A DNA stretch of 63,553 bases from Streptosporangium minutum (GCF_002149035.1 NZ_NGFP01000005.1:3027-66579), one strand, 5' to 3'; positions 25,068-35,201 are shown, counted from the stretch's first letter. Notes: generated from the letters alone by a model not told the origin. Made by a program: numbers and translations.

Positions 25068-26006
25068 ATGGGGGCGGCTGGGACGAGCGCCGACGCGATG
25101 GCCGGTGAGCGACGCCAACTGATCAATGTCGCCTACCGGTTGCTCGGTTCACTGGCCGAGTCCGAGGACGCCGTACAGGAGGCCTACGCGCGCTGGTACG
25201 CGCTGCCACGGAGTCGGCAGGACGAGATCGTGTCCCCCGGCGCCTGGCTGACGACGGTGACCGGCCGCATCTGCCTGGACGTGCTCGGCTCGGCGCGGGC
25301 CCGGCGCGAACGCTATGTCGGCGCGTGGTTGCCCGATCCGCTGCCCGACCACACCGAGTGGGACCACGGCCATGGCACCGACCCCGCCGACCAGATGGTC
25401 CTGGACGAATCGGTGACCATGGCCTTCCTCGTCGTCCTGGAGTCGATGACACCCGCCGAGCGGGTGGCGTTCGTCCTGCACGACGTCTTCCGGTACCCCT
25501 TTGCCGAGATCGCCGGCATCCTCGGCCGGACCCCCGCGGCCTGCAAGCAGCTCGCGGCCTCCGCCCGGCGGCGGGTGCGCGTCGCGCGGGCCCCGGTGGC
25601 GGCGGCCGAGCAGGCCGACGCGGTGCGGCATGTCGAAGCGGTGCGGCATGTCAAAGAGGCATGGGAGAGCAAGGACATCGCGGCCCTCGTCGACCTCCTC
25701 GACCCGGCCGCCGTGATGACCGCCGACGGCGGCGGCATGGTCGGTACCGTCCTGCGCCCGATCGAAGGCGGTGCGCGCATCGCCCGGTACATGGTCGCCA
25801 TCGCCGACATGGCTCCGGGGCTCGAACTCCTGGAGCGGTCGGTCAACGGTGTGCCGGGCCTGGTGGCCCGGCACACCGGCGTCGTCATGACCGTAGCCTC
25901 GTTCGACGTCGCCGACGGCCGCGTCACCCGGATCTGGGCGGTCCGCAATCCGGAGAAGCTGCGGCCGTGGGTGCGGGACGCCGGACTCGTCCGGCCGATC
26001 ATGTGA
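25068..26006 (+). CDS. SigJ-like ECF sigma factor with C-terminal SnoaL-like domain
   Basis: A 312-residue ECF41-type (SigJ) sigma factor. Region 2 has LINVAYRLLGSLAESEDAVQEAYARW. Region 4 has LESMTPAERVAFVLHDVFRYPFAEIAGILGRTPAACKQLASAR. The C-terminal SnoaL-like domain (about 195-305) regulates activity in cis in this group, which lacks a classical anti-sigma factor. A short tandem duplication encodes AVRHVE/AVRHVK between the domains. AGGAGGCGG precedes ATG 25068. The adjacent P450 gene may be a target; in mycobacteria SigJ is linked to peroxide tolerance. Confidence 0.88.
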   Translation: MGAAGTSADAMAGERRQLINVAYRLLGSLAESEDAVQEAYARWYALPRSRQDEIVSPGAWLTTVTGRICLDVLGSARARRERYVGAWLPDPLPDHTEWDHGHGTDPADQMVLDESVTMAFLVVLESMTPAERVAFVLHDVFRYPFAEIAGILGRTPAACKQLAASARRRVRVARAPVAAAEQADAVRHVEAVRHVKEAWESKDIAALVDLLDPAAVMTADGGGMVGTVLRPIEGGARIARYMVAIADMAPGLELLERSVNGVPGLVARHTGVVMTVASFDVADGRVTRIWAVRNPEKLRPWVRDAGLVRPIM

Positions 26007-26142
26007 CTGGTCCGTGCCCTGGTCGTGGTGGACATGGGCCGGCGATCCCGGCTTGCCGGAGCGGCACAGCACTGTTCAGGGCCACCGGCGCCCATGGTCG
26101 CACCCGCGTTTTCTCGCGGGGAGGAAGGGCAGGCGCAGTCGT

Positions 26143-27381
26143 ATGCCTGAATTCGATGACACGCTGTCCTTGCTGCTCGAAGGCTATGGCTGGTTGCCGA
26201 ACCTGCGGCGCCGCACGCCCGGTGGCGTGGTCCGCACCCGGCTGATGGGCCGGCGCGCGGTGGGCCTGTGCGGGCCGGAGGCCGCGCGGTTCTTCTACGA
26301 TGAGGACCACCTCCGGCGCGGCACCGCGCTGCCGGAGATGGTCAAGAGCACCCTGGTCGGCCACGGTGCCGTGCACACCCTCGACAGCGCCGAACACCGC
26401 CTGCGCAAGGCGATGTTCATGACGCTGATGACCGACGAGGGCATCGCCGCCCTGACCGGCCACACCATGACCGCCTGGGACGAGACGGTGGCCTCGTGGG
26501 CCGACGGGCGCCGCGTCGTGCTCTTCGACGAGGTCGCCAAGGTGTTGACCCGCGGCGTCTGCCGATGGACCGGCGTCCCGCTGGACGACACCGACGTGGA
26601 GACCGCGGCCACCGACCTCCTCGCCCTGGTCGACGGCTTCGCCACCGCCGGGCCACGGCACTGGCGGGCCCGCGCGGCCAGAAGGCGCCGCGAGGCATGG
26701 CTGGCCGCTGTCGTACGGAACGTGCGCCACGGCGCCCTCTCGGTACCGGCAGGCTCAGCGGCCGACGTGGTCGCCCACCACCGTGGCTCCGACGGCGAGC
26801 TGCTCGACCCTCGCGTGGCGGCGGTGGAGCTGCTCAACGTCATACGCCCGACCGTGGCGGTGTCCTGGTACGTGACGTTCGCGGCCCACGCCCTGCACCG
26901 CTGGCCCGAGTACCGGGCTCCCCTGCGCGATGGTGACGGTGAGGGGTCCTTCGCCGAGATGTTCGCCCAGGAGGTCCGCCGCTTCTACCCGTTCGCCCCC
27001 TTCGTCGGCGGCAGGGCCGTCAGGGACCTGTCCTGGCAAGGACAGCGGATCGGCGCCGGTTCGCTGGTGTTGCTCGACATCTACGGCCAGAACCACGACC
27101 CGCTGCTGTGGAAGAAGCCCTACGCCTTCGACCCGCAGCGGTTCGACGGCCGGCAGATCGGCGCCTTCGACCTCATCCCCCAAGGTGGCGGCGATCCGCG
27201 CACCGGCCACCGCTGCCCCGGCGAGCCCATCACCGTCGCCCTCCTGCAGGCCCTGACCACCCGGCTGGCCCGGTTGCGCTACGACGTCCCCGACCAGGAC
27301 CTCGGCATCTCCCTGCGTCGAATCCCAGCCCGCCCGGCGAGCGGGTTCGTCCTCACCCTCACCCGTCCCTCCGGGAGATGA
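26143..27381 (+). CDS. CYP152-family cytochrome P450 (fatty-acid peroxygenase)
   Basis: A 412-residue P450. The heme ligand is C358 in IPQGGGDPRTGHRCPGE. The I-helix carries R235-P236 (VIRPTVAVSW) in place of the usual acid-alcohol pair, the signature of CYP152 peroxygenases. The EVRRFYPF and RFDGR elements are the expected ExxR and Cys-loop regions. Such enzymes use H2O2 and the substrate carboxylate to hydroxylate or decarboxylate fatty acids without a redox partner, and no ferredoxin or reductase gene is present here. It follows the SigJ-like gene on the same strand by 136 bp. Confidence 0.9.
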   Translation: MPEFDDTLSLLLEGYGWLPNLRRRTPGGVVRTRLMGRRAVGLCGPEAARFFYDEDHLRRGTALPEMVKSTLVGHGAVHTLDSAEHRLRKAMFMTLMTDEGIAALTGHTMTAWDETVASWADGRRVVLFDEVAKVLTRGVCRWTGVPLDDTDVETAATDLLALVDGFATAGPRHWRARAARRRREAWLAAVVRNVRHGALSVPAGSAADVVAHHRGSDGELLDPRVAAVELLNVIRPTVAVSWYVTFAAHALHRWPEYRAPLRDGDGEGSFAEMFAQEVRRFYPFAPFVGGRAVRDLSWQGQRIGAGSLVLLDIYGQNHDPLLWKKPYAFDPQRFDGRQIGAFDLIPQGGGDPRTGHRCPGEPITVALLQALTTRLARLRYDVPDQDLGISLRRIPARPASGFVLTLTRPSGR

Positions 27382-27608
27382 CCGCACCGGTCTCGCCGAT
27401 ACGCCACGACGCGATTCCCCTGATCGGTGGTCTTCCGGCCGCCTGCGGCCGGTGCCGGCCAGGTCGCGACCGGGGCGGGTCCGGAAGCGCCCGCCCCGAG
27501 TGGGGGCTCGAGTCGTGATCGCGCGTAGGGTGGGAAGAGCGGTGACTCGCCTGTCATGCGGCTTGCGTGCCTGCGGCGACTTCTTCGCACCGCGGATCGG
27601 GTCTTCAC

Positions 27609-27929
27609 ATGACCGCACTTTCCATACGCCTGGTCCACCATTCCTGCCACAGTGTCCTGGTCCTGGGCGGTGAGCTCGACGGCATCTCCGCCCCGCTGCT
27701 GCGGCTGCCCGTCGACACCGTGCTCGACACCGGCCGCCGCCACCTCGTCATCGACACCACCGACTTGACCTTCTGCGACTCCAGCGGACTCAGAGCGCTG
27801 CTGGGTGCTCAAGACAGTCTCACCCTCGCGGGCGCCACCATGGAACTGTCGGGCGTCCGCGGCCTTCTGCACCGTGTCCTGGACCTGACCGGACTGGCCC
27901 GGTCCTTCACCACATCACCGCTTCCCTGA
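27609..27929 (+). CDS. STAS-domain anti-anti-sigma factor (first of pair)
   Basis: A 106-residue STAS protein. The phospho-site is in DLTFCDSSGLRALLGAQ, and the C-terminal helix has VRGLLHRVLDLTGLARSF. It is predicted to switch an anti-sigma kinase, as SpoIIAA/RsbV do. The ATG at 27609 lies inside a longer frame and has only a weak ribosome site. The next gene encodes another STAS protein and the third a PP2C phosphatase able to dephosphorylate such proteins. Confidence 0.85.
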   Translation: MTALSIRLVHHSCHSVLVLGGELDGISAPLLRLPVDTVLDTGRRHLVIDTTDLTFCDSSGLRALLGAQDSLTLAGATMELSGVRGLLHRVLDLTGLARSFTTSPLP

Positions 27930-28214
27930 CCGTCGCGGGCTGGCCACCCTGACGCGCCGATCTCCGTGCGGGCCCGGTGACAGCCGCTCCAGGAGGCCTT
28001 CCCGTGTTCGCAACGATCTCTCGATGCGCGGGGTCGTGCGACTTTCGCGACACCCTTGCGCGCACACGGGAGGGGATGCGGCCCTCCGGTGACCATGCCG
28101 GACCGCCCGCCTTGCCAGATCAGCGAGGGAAATGCGTATTTCATAGCTAATTGTCCTAGCGTGGTCACAGCGCCACAGACAGTGTCGGTGACAGCGTTCC
28201 GGGGGAAGGAACTC

Positions 28215-28670
28215 ATGACGCAGCATGGGGATCAAGCCGGCCAGGCGGGGCGGTCCAGGCGGGCGGAGGGGACCGACGAGGTGGTCTTTCCGGTCGAGTA
28301 CGGTGAACCCGGCCGGTGGGCGGTGGTGCATGTGCACGGCCCGCTGGACTACCACACCGCATCGGTGCTGGACGCCACGGTCGCGCGGCTGTGGGACTTC
28401 CTGGCCGGTGGTCACCTGGTGCTGGATCTGAGCCCGATGACGTTCTGCGACTCCTCGGGCCTGAGCCGGATCATCACCGTCTTTCACCAGTGCCGGGAGC
28501 GGGGCGTGAACTTGCTGCTGGCCGCCCCGCCGCCCTCACTACGCCGCATCCTGGCGTTGACCGGCTTGGACCGGGTGCTGCAGATCCGCGACAGCCTGCA
28601 CCAGGTGCTGACGGAGGTGGACGACCCGCCCGCGGACGGTGATCCCGACCGCAGCGGGTCCCCCGGCTGA
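28215..28670 (+). CDS. STAS-domain anti-anti-sigma factor (second of pair)
   Basis: A 151-residue protein with a hydrophilic N-terminal extension (about 30 residues) and a STAS domain: LVLDLSPMTFCDSSGLSRIITV carries the phospho-serine site, and SLRRILALTGLDRVL follows. An Asp/Pro-rich tail ends it. GGGGAAGGAAC precedes ATG 28215. Its upstream region (28130-28165) is AT-rich and promoter-like. Likely substrate of the phosphatase encoded 183 bp downstream. Confidence 0.85.
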   Translation: MTQHGDQAGQAGRSRRAEGTDEVVFPVEYGEPGRWAVVHVHGPLDYHTASVLDATVARLWDFLAGGHLVLDLSPMTFCDSSGLSRIITVFHQCRERGVNLLLAAPPPSLRRILALTGLDRVLQIRDSLHQVLTEVDDPPADGDPDRSGSPG

Positions 28671-28852
28671 AAAAAGATGGAAGACTCGCCGGGCCATGCC
28701 GGAGCGGCTCACCCGCGCCCTGTGGACGGGTAAAGGAGTTCGCGAAGTACGGGGGATTTTCGTTTGGGCTCTGGGCTGGGGTGAAGACTGATGGTCGGCG
28801 CTGAAAGGCGGCGGAGGGATACAGGTGGTCACATGCAGGGAAAAACGCCGCG

Positions 28853-30088
28853 ATGAGCGCCCAGTGTGGTACGACACGAATGCTGGCCGGGCTGCTGGCC
28901 GCCAGCCACCTCGCCGCCCTGGAGCAGGTGCCCGCCCTGGTCGGTGAGCACGCCGCGCACGCCGGTCTGGGTGAGGTGCTGATCTATGTGGCCGATCTGC
29001 AGCAGCAGGTGCTGCGGCTGCTGACCGGCCACGGCAAGGACGCCGGTGAGGACGCCGGTGGCGAGCCCGCGGAGTTGCGGATCGACACGACGCTGGCCGG
29101 GCGCGGCTTTCAGGAGACACGGGTGCTCGTGCGGGCCGCCTCGCCGGGACGGGCCGCGCATTGGTGGGTGCCGATACTGGACGGCACCGAACGGATGGGG
29201 ATGCTGCGCGTCAACGCCCCGGCGGACGCCGGTGAGGCGCAGGTGGAGGACATGCGGGCGCTGGCGTCGCTGGTGGCGCTGCTGATGGTCAGCAAACGCT
29301 CCCACAGCGACTCCTACGCCCGGCTGACACGCACCCGGCCGATGCACGTGGCCGCCGAGATGCAGTGGACACTGATGCCGCCGCTGACCTTCGCCAACAC
29401 CGGGATGGTCATCAGCGCCGCCATGGAGCCGGCCTACGAGGTCGGCGGCGACGCCTTCGACTACGCCATCGCCGGCGATGTGGCGCATCTGGGAATCTTC
29501 GACGCGATGGGCCACGATGTCTCGGCCGGGCTGACCGCCAGCCTGGCGCTGGCCGCCTGCCGCAACAACCGCCGCCAGGGCGTCGACCTGGCCACCAACA
29601 CCGAGAAGATCGAAGAGACCCTGATCGGCGAGTTCGGCCGCTCCACCCGCTACGTCACCGCGATCCTGGCCGACCTGGATACCACCACCGGCGTGCTGAC
29701 CTGGGTCAACCGGGGCCATCATCCGCCGGTGGTGATCCGCGGCGGCCGCTGGACCACCTCCCTGGCCTGCCCGCCCGCTCACCCGATGGGCCTAGCCCTG
29801 GGACTGCCGGTCACGCTGTGCCGCGAACAGCTGCAGCCGGGCGATCGGGTGCTGCTGTACACCGACGGCATCACCGAGGCCCGCAGCGCCCAGGGCAGGG
29901 AGTTCGGCCTGAACCGGTTCGTCGACTTCATCATCCGCCACACCGCCGACGGCCTGCCGGTGCCCGAAACGCTGCGCCGCCTGATCCACAGCGTGCTCGA
30001 CTACCACGACGGCCGCCTGCAGGACGACGCCACCGTGCTGCTGACGGAGTGGCACGGCACCGCCCACCACCAGCTGACCATGACGTGA
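28853..30088 (+). CDS. RsbU/SpoIIE-type PP2C phosphatase with N-terminal GAF-like sensor region
   Basis: A 411-residue protein. Residues 1-150 form a GAF-like sensor region. The C-terminal PPM domain (about 165-405) has AAEMQWTLMPPL, the metal-binding EVGGDAFDYAIAGDVAHLGIFDAMGHDVSAG, WVNRGHHPP, LLYTDGITEARS and QDDATVLL. All catalytic aspartates are present. It should dephosphorylate STAS proteins such as its two upstream neighbours and thereby activate a stress sigma factor. It has no membrane span. No anti-sigma kinase gene is in the locus. Confidence 0.9.
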   Translation: MSAQCGTTRMLAGLLAASHLAALEQVPALVGEHAAHAGLGEVLIYVADLQQQVLRLLTGHGKDAGEDAGGEPAELRIDTTLAGRGFQETRVLVRAASPGRAAHWWVPILDGTERMGMLRVNAPADAGEAQVEDMRALASLVALLMVSKRSHSDSYARLTRTRPMHVAAEMQWTLMPPLTFANTGMVISAAMEPAYEVGGDAFDYAIAGDVAHLGIFDAMGHDVSAGLTASLALAACRNNRRQGVDLATNTEKIEETLIGEFGRSTRYVTAILADLDTTTGVLTWVNRGHHPPVVIRGGRWTTSLACPPAHPMGLALGLPVTLCREQLQPGDRVLLYTDGITEARSAQGREFGLNRFVDFIIRHTADGLPVPETLRRLIHSVLDYHDGRLQDDATVLLTEWHGTAHHQLTMT

Positions 30089-30384
30089 TCCGGCAGAAGG
30101 CCGATGCCGCGCCTGTGGAAAGTGTCTGCGGAAAGCGGTCGACGCACGCCGATCGCCCCAGGCACTCGGGTCGCGACCAGGAACGCCGTCGAGACCCGAG
30201 TCCCATTGATCGCGGAGCTCTTCGATGTGGATGAAGCCCTCCTCCGGGACTCGAACGCCGAGGAGGACTTCGGCTCCCTGTCTCCTGGCGCGCAGCCGAT
30301 CGGACAGCGATGCCCGCGGAAGCGGGACCTCCCCGTGGAGCGGCCGGCTGACGGCCTGTCGACCACGCCTCCTCGGTGAATCGC

Positions 30385-33123
30385 TCACAGAAATCGCCAC
30401 AGGTGGTCGTTGGCGCCGGTGTCGTCGGCCAGCACGACCTGGGCGCCCTGCGCGGTGGAACCGCCGCTGACGCCCAGGACGCGGCCGCCGTTGGCGCATT
30501 GGATACGGAAGTAGCCGTTGGCGCCGTACCGGAGCCGCCAGCGGTGGTCGTTGGTGCCGTTGTCGGCCCACTGGAGCACTCGGGCGCCTGCGCTCGTCGA
30601 AGCGTTCTCGACGCCGAGGACCTTGCCGCTGTTGGAGTTGCGCAGTTTGAAGTAGCCGCCCGTGTCGGTCACGGCCGTCCACAGGTGGTCGGCGGTGCCG
30701 GAGTCGCCCCATTGGATCACCAGGCCGCCATCGGTGGTGGACATGTTCGTCACGCCCAGCACCATGCCGCTGGCGAGGTTCTGGATGCGGCGCGTGCCAT
30801 TGGGCAGGAAGCGCCACTGGTTGTCGCCGCTGCCGTTGTCGGCGTCCTGGACGGCCTGCGCACCCTGGCTCGTGGAGCCGTTCAGGACGGCGAGCAGCTT
30901 GCCGCTGTTGACGTTGCGGAGCTTGTGGGTCCCGTCTCCGGCGTCCATGACCGTCCATCGGTGGTCGGCGGTGCCCGTGTCGCCCCACTGCAGCACGCGG
31001 GCGTCGTCCGTGGTGGCCATGTTCTCCACGCCCAGAACCTTGCCGCTGTTGACGTTGCGGAGTTTGACGGCACCGCCGTCCACGACCGGTGCCCAGTCAT
31101 GGTCGGCGGTGCCGTTGTCCGCCCACTGCACGGCCAGACCGCCGTCGGCCGTGGACATGTTCTGGACACCGAGGACGAGCCCGGTGGCCGCGTTCTGCAG
31201 CCGGAAACTCGCCGTCCCCGTGCCACCGCCCTGACCGTTGGCGTTCCAGTAGACGGTGTAGTTGTGGCCGTGGGCGTCGTGGAACGGGATGAGGTCGACG
31301 GTCGCGGAGTCGGCGGTCGCCGTGAACGTGAGCGCCGACGTGCTCGTCCGGGTGACCGATGTGGGGTTCAACGACGGCAGCGACGGCAGCGCGGTGTCGC
31401 CGTAGACGCCCGACAGCACCAGCGGCCCGTAGGTGATCGCCTGGACGCCCGGGTTGTCGTTGGCGGCTTTCATGACCACGCGCATCGGCAGGCGCACGGT
31501 CACGGTGTCGCCCGAGGTCCACGACCGGGTGATCACCGCGTACGAGCCGGGCGTGGTGGCGATGCTCTGCTGGACGCCGTTGACGCTGATCGTGGCGCCG
31601 CTCGTCCAGGCCGGGACGCGGACACGCATCGACCATGAGCCGCTGACATTGCCGGTGACCTGGAGCGAGACCGTGTCGCTCGCCGGGAAGGAGGTCGTCT
31701 GGGTGACCGTGATGCCGCGCCGGCTCCAGTTCAGCACCGACGGGGTGAACAGGTTCACCGTCAGCGTCGTGCCGTTGTGGAAGTAGATGGAGTCCATCAG
31801 CTTGGTGTTCGTCTCGATACCGGTCCCCTGGCAGCACCAGAAGGAGTCGTAGTCAGTGCTCCAGGTGCCGCCGCCCCAAGCGGGGCCGACGCCCCGGCGA
31901 CCGCCGGGGTTGAGCGGGGTGAAATAGGTGATGTGCCCATGGGCGTCAGCGGGGTTCTGCTGGCCGATGAGGTGGTTGAGCAGCGCCCCCTCGTAGTAGT
32001 CGAAGTACTCCGCCCGGTCCGGATCCAGCAGCCACAGCTCCCGCGTCAGTTTCAGCATGTTGTAGGTGTTGCAGGCCTCGGCGGTATCCCGCGTCAGGTG
32101 CGCGGCGATGGCGTTGGACGCCCGGAAGTGCTCGGCCTGGCTGTTGCCTCCGATCACGTACGTGTGCGCGTTGACGGTGATACGCCAGGCGTTGGCGGCG
32201 ATGTCGCGGTAGCGGGTCGTGCCGGTGGCCTTGAACTCCCGGGCGGCCCCGATCCACTTGGGCACCTGGGTGTTGGCGTGCAGGCCGTTGAGCTGGTCCT
32301 GATTCGCCGCGAGGGGGTTGAACACGGCGGCGTGGTCGAACCGCTGGGCGGCGGTCAGCCAGCGCGCGTCGCCGGTCTGCTGGTAGAGGTCGGTCAGGAC
32401 GGCGTTCATGCCGCCGAACTCGGTGCCCAGCATGGCCTGCATCTGGCTGCCGGTAAGCCGGCCTGTCCGCCGGTCGACCCAGCCGGCGAGTGCCAGCAGC
32501 ACGTCGCGAGCCTGGACGTTGCCGATGTGACGCCACACGTCGAGCAGCCCGGCCAGGGTCTTGTGCACGCAGTAGTACGGCACGTTGCCGTTGCTCAGCG
32601 TGCGGGCTTCGAGCGCGGTGAAGTCGGACTCGGGAAAGCCCGAGAGGTAGCCGGCGTTGAAGCCGGCGGCGCCGTTGTTGGCCTGGCATTTGGCCATTTC
32701 GGCGACCATGGTGTTGGCCTTGTCCCGGCAGGTGGTGTCACCGGTCACCGCGTACGCCTGAGCCCAGGCGGTCAGGAAATGCCCCTGCATGTGGCTGCGG
32801 AAAGGGAATCCGGGGGCGTCCCAGCCACCATTGGCCGCCGCGCCCTGGGTGGACAGCCGGTGGTTGGCGCGGAAGACGTACAGCAGTCGGTTGACGTCGA
32901 CGAACCGCAGATAGGACAGGGTGCGGTTCTGGTTGTCCAGCCAGCGGCCGGAGGTCAGGCGCACCTGCCCGAACTCGAACGCGTAGGCGGACACGCCGAT
33001 GTCGGCGCGGACGGGGGCGACCTCGGCGAAGGCAGGTGCGGTGCCGGTGAATTGACCGGCGGCGGTGGCGGCGACGGTGATGCCCGCCGCCTGAAGCAGT
33101 CGGCGTCGGCTGAGGGGCGACAT
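30385..33123 (-). CDS. GH127 beta-L-arabinofuranosidase with C-terminal ricin-type repeats
   Basis: A 912-residue secreted enzyme. A Tat-type signal (SRRRLLQAAG) starts it and the mature part begins after about residue 33. The GH127 domain spans about 40-620. E349 and C351 (AEACNTYNM) and C430-C431 (WCCQGTG) match the Zn-binding and nucleophile-cysteine set of HypBA1 (E338, C340, C417, C418). Residues 635-912 hold two ricin B-lectin/CBM13-like trefoils built from about 45-residue QW repeats (SGKVLGVEN...QWGD..). It is expected to release L-arabinofuranose from arabinan or arabinoxylan side chains. It is the last gene of a minus-strand arabinoxylan locus. Confidence 0.87.
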   Translation of the reverse strand: MSPLSRRRLLQAAGITVAATAAGQFTGTAPAFAEVAPVRADIGVSAYAFEFGQVRLTSGRWLDNQNRTLSYLRFVDVNRLLYVFRANHRLSTQGAAANGGWDAPGFPFRSHMQGHFLTAWAQAYAVTGDTTCRDKANTMVAEMAKCQANNGAAGFNAGYLSGFPESDFTALEARTLSNGNVPYYCVHKTLAGLLDVWRHIGNVQARDVLLALAGWVDRRTGRLTGSQMQAMLGTEFGGMNAVLTDLYQQTGDARWLTAAQRFDHAAVFNPLAANQDQLNGLHANTQVPKWIGAAREFKATGTTRYRDIAANAWRITVNAHTYVIGGNSQAEHFRASNAIAAHLTRDTAEACNTYNMLKLTRELWLLDPDRAEYFDYYEGALLNHLIGQQNPADAHGHITYFTPLNPGGRRGVGPAWGGGTWSTDYDSFWCCQGTGIETNTKLMDSIYFHNGTTLTVNLFTPSVLNWSRRGITVTQTTSFPASDTVSLQVTGNVSGSWSMRVRVPAWTSGATISVNGVQQSIATTPGSYAVITRSWTSGDTVTVRLPMRVVMKAANDNPGVQAITYGPLVLSGVYGDTALPSLPSLNPTSVTRTSTSALTFTATADSATVDLIPFHDAHGHNYTVYWNANGQGGGTGTASFRLQNAATGLVLGVQNMSTADGGLAVQWADNGTADHDWAPVVDGGAVKLRNVNSGKVLGVENMATTDDARVLQWGDTGTADHRWTVMDAGDGTHKLRNVNSGKLLAVLNGSTSQGAQAVQDADNGSGDNQWRFLPNGTRRIQNLASGMVLGVTNMSTTDGGLVIQWGDSGTADHLWTAVTDTGGYFKLRNSNSGKVLGVENASTSAGARVLQWADNGTNDHRWRLRYGANGYFRIQCANGGRVLGVSGGSTAQGAQVVLADDTGANDHLWRFL

Positions 33124-33335
33124 GTGAACTCCTGAGGGTGGTGGGTCGGGTGGTCAGACCGTGCTGCCGGTCCTGCCGACGAGGGCAGGGCTGGAGCGTT
33201 GTCGGCTGGTGAGACGTGAGTGAGTCGGACCGTGCTCCTCAGCGGATGGGGATCGGGCCCACGGGGCGGGATGGCGTTCACCACACCGTGTCCCCGACGG
33301 TTACCCGGCCGGAAGACGTGCCGGGATCACGGGCC

Positions 33336-33369
33336 GGCGCAGATGACCGCCGGGGTGGCCATCTGCGCC
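33336..33369. terminator. Hairpin terminator downstream of the frameshifted GH43 gene
   Basis: A perfect 10-bp stem (GGCGCAGATG and CATCTGCGCC) with a 14-nt loop, 18 bp beyond the GH43 stop at 33388. It separates that gene from the GH127 gene. Confidence 0.65.
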
Positions 33370-33387
33370 GTCGGCGCGTAACTCCTG

Positions 33388-35201
33388 TCACTGGAAGGCG
33401 GCGTCGTCGATGTAGAGGCCGTCGGTGCCCGCCACCGTCTCGACGTAGAAGGAGGCGTTGGTCAGCGTGCCGGTCCAGGAGACGGTCGTGGTGCCGGTGA
33501 GCCGGGTCCAGCCGCCGGTGTTCACCGCCCCTGCCGGGGTGAGCTGGACGTAGTCCGTCGTGCCGTTCGCGGTGAGCGCCAGGGTCGCCTTCGCGCTGGG
33601 AGCGCCGCTCTGCGAGCGGACCCAGACGCTCGTGGTGTAGCTCCTGCCGTTGGTGAGCTGCGCGGTCACGTTCTGGTGGGGCCCTGCCAGGCGGCCGTAC
33701 GGCCGGAGCTGAGCAGGGACCGGCTGCCACCGTGAGTCACATCGGTAGCGGAGGACAGGGTGCCGCCGGAGCTGGTCCAGCCCGCCGTGCCGTCCTCCAT
33801 CGTGCCGTTGGTCAGCAGGTTCCCGCCGCTGCCGCCACCGCTCGGGGTGAACTGCCACCAGTTGAGGTTGAGCAGATAGCCGCTGCCCCCGGCGAAGCGC
33901 AGGAAGACGTCTCGCGTGCCGGTCGCGCCCGACACCGGGCAGGTGACCGAGGTCCAGTTCTGCCAGCCGCCGGTGCCGGGGACGGTGCAGGTGCCCACGA
34001 GGGTGCCGGTGGCACTGCCCAGGCGGACTTCGATCCGGCCGCCGCTGGTGCCCGAGGCCACGCGGGCGGTGAAGGAGGAGGATCCGGTGCCGAAGGCGAC
34101 GCCCTTGACCTTGACGTAGTCGCCGTTCTCGATGAAACCGACGTTCATCCCGCCTTCGCTGGAGGGTTCGGTCTCCACGCCGGACTCCCAGGCGATCGTC
34201 TCGGCCTCCTGGCGGACATAGGGGTTCAACGTGCCCACCTGCGGCGCCCCGTCCGTGGTCATGGTGATCGTGGGGATGGTTCCGTCGGCGTTGTAGGTGA
34301 ACTTCTCCACGGCCACCGAGCGGGTGAAACCGCCTCCGCCGGGGAGGGCGCCGTTGTGGTAGAAGAAGTAGGATCCGCCGTTGAAGTCGATGACGCCGGC
34401 GTGATTGGTGAAGCTGCTGCCCTGCGTGGGCATGACCGTCCCGCGGTAGGTCCACGGCCCGGTGGGGCCGGGGGCCGTCGAGTAGCCGATGAACTCGGAG
34501 CAGCATTTCGCCGCGAAGACGTTGTAGTAGAGGCCGTTGCGCTTGTAGACCCACGGCCCCTCTTCGTACAGCGTCGGGCGGCCCGTGTTGCCGGTGCGGG
34601 TGCCGAACCCCGCGGTGGTGAGCGGGATCTGCGCAGGGCTGCCGGAGTAGGAGATCATGTCGGGGTTGAGCCTGACGTACCACAGGTTGGGGTTGCCCCA
34701 GTACAGGTAGGCCTGCCCGTTGTCGTCGATGAAGACCGTGGGGTCGATCTCGCCGTTCCTGACCAGCGGGCGGCCGATGGCGTCGGTGAAAGGTCCGGTG
34801 GGACTGGCAGAGACCCCGACGCCGATGGCCATCTGGCCGCTCGCCCGGTCTTTCACCGGTACGTACCAGTAGAACTTGCCGTTCCTGTAGACGGTCTGGC
34901 CCGCCCAGGCGTCCGCGCTCGCCCAGCTGAAGGTGGCGACGTTCATCGGCGAGCCGTGGTCGGTCCAGTTCACCATGTCGGCGGACGACCAGACCCGCCA
35001 CTCCTTCATGGTGAAGTACGTCGAGCCGTCCTCGTCGTGTCCGGTGTAGAGGTACACCCGGCCGTTGTGGACGAGCGGCGCCGGGTCGGCGGTGTGGATC
35101 GTCTGCACGATCGGGTTGTCCGCCCTGGCCAAGGACGGGAACAGCATGGTCGCAAGAAGCAGGCCCACGGTGCACAGGACCGTGCGCGGAGCAGGTCTCA
35201 C
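33388..35201 (-). pseudogene. Frameshifted GH43 arabinofuranosidase/xylosidase with CBM6 and CBM4/9
   Basis: A secreted protein (signal peptide to ARA, residue 27) read in two frames. Residues 28-330 are a five-bladed GH43 domain: D39 in HTADPAPLV (base), EIDPTVFIDDNG, and the EEGPWVYKRNG glutamate (acid). A CBM6 domain follows (QEAETIAWESG ... NLNWWQF). The frame then breaks after GRTAAWQGP; the next frame continues HQNVTAQLTNGRSYTTSVWV to the stop at 33388 as a CBM4/9-like domain. One extra C in the GGCCCC run (33678-33681) would restore a 604-residue protein. Without it a 511-residue enzyme with catalytic domain and CBM6 intact is still made. Homopolymer sequencing error or recent mutation. 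Confidence 0.8.

Noticed and set aside
30104-30379. A 91-codon plus-strand frame between the phosphatase and GH127 genes
   Set aside because: No recognisable domain and no good ribosome site; 30089-30384 otherwise shows only a weak CCCGC/GCGGG hairpin near 30313-30326.
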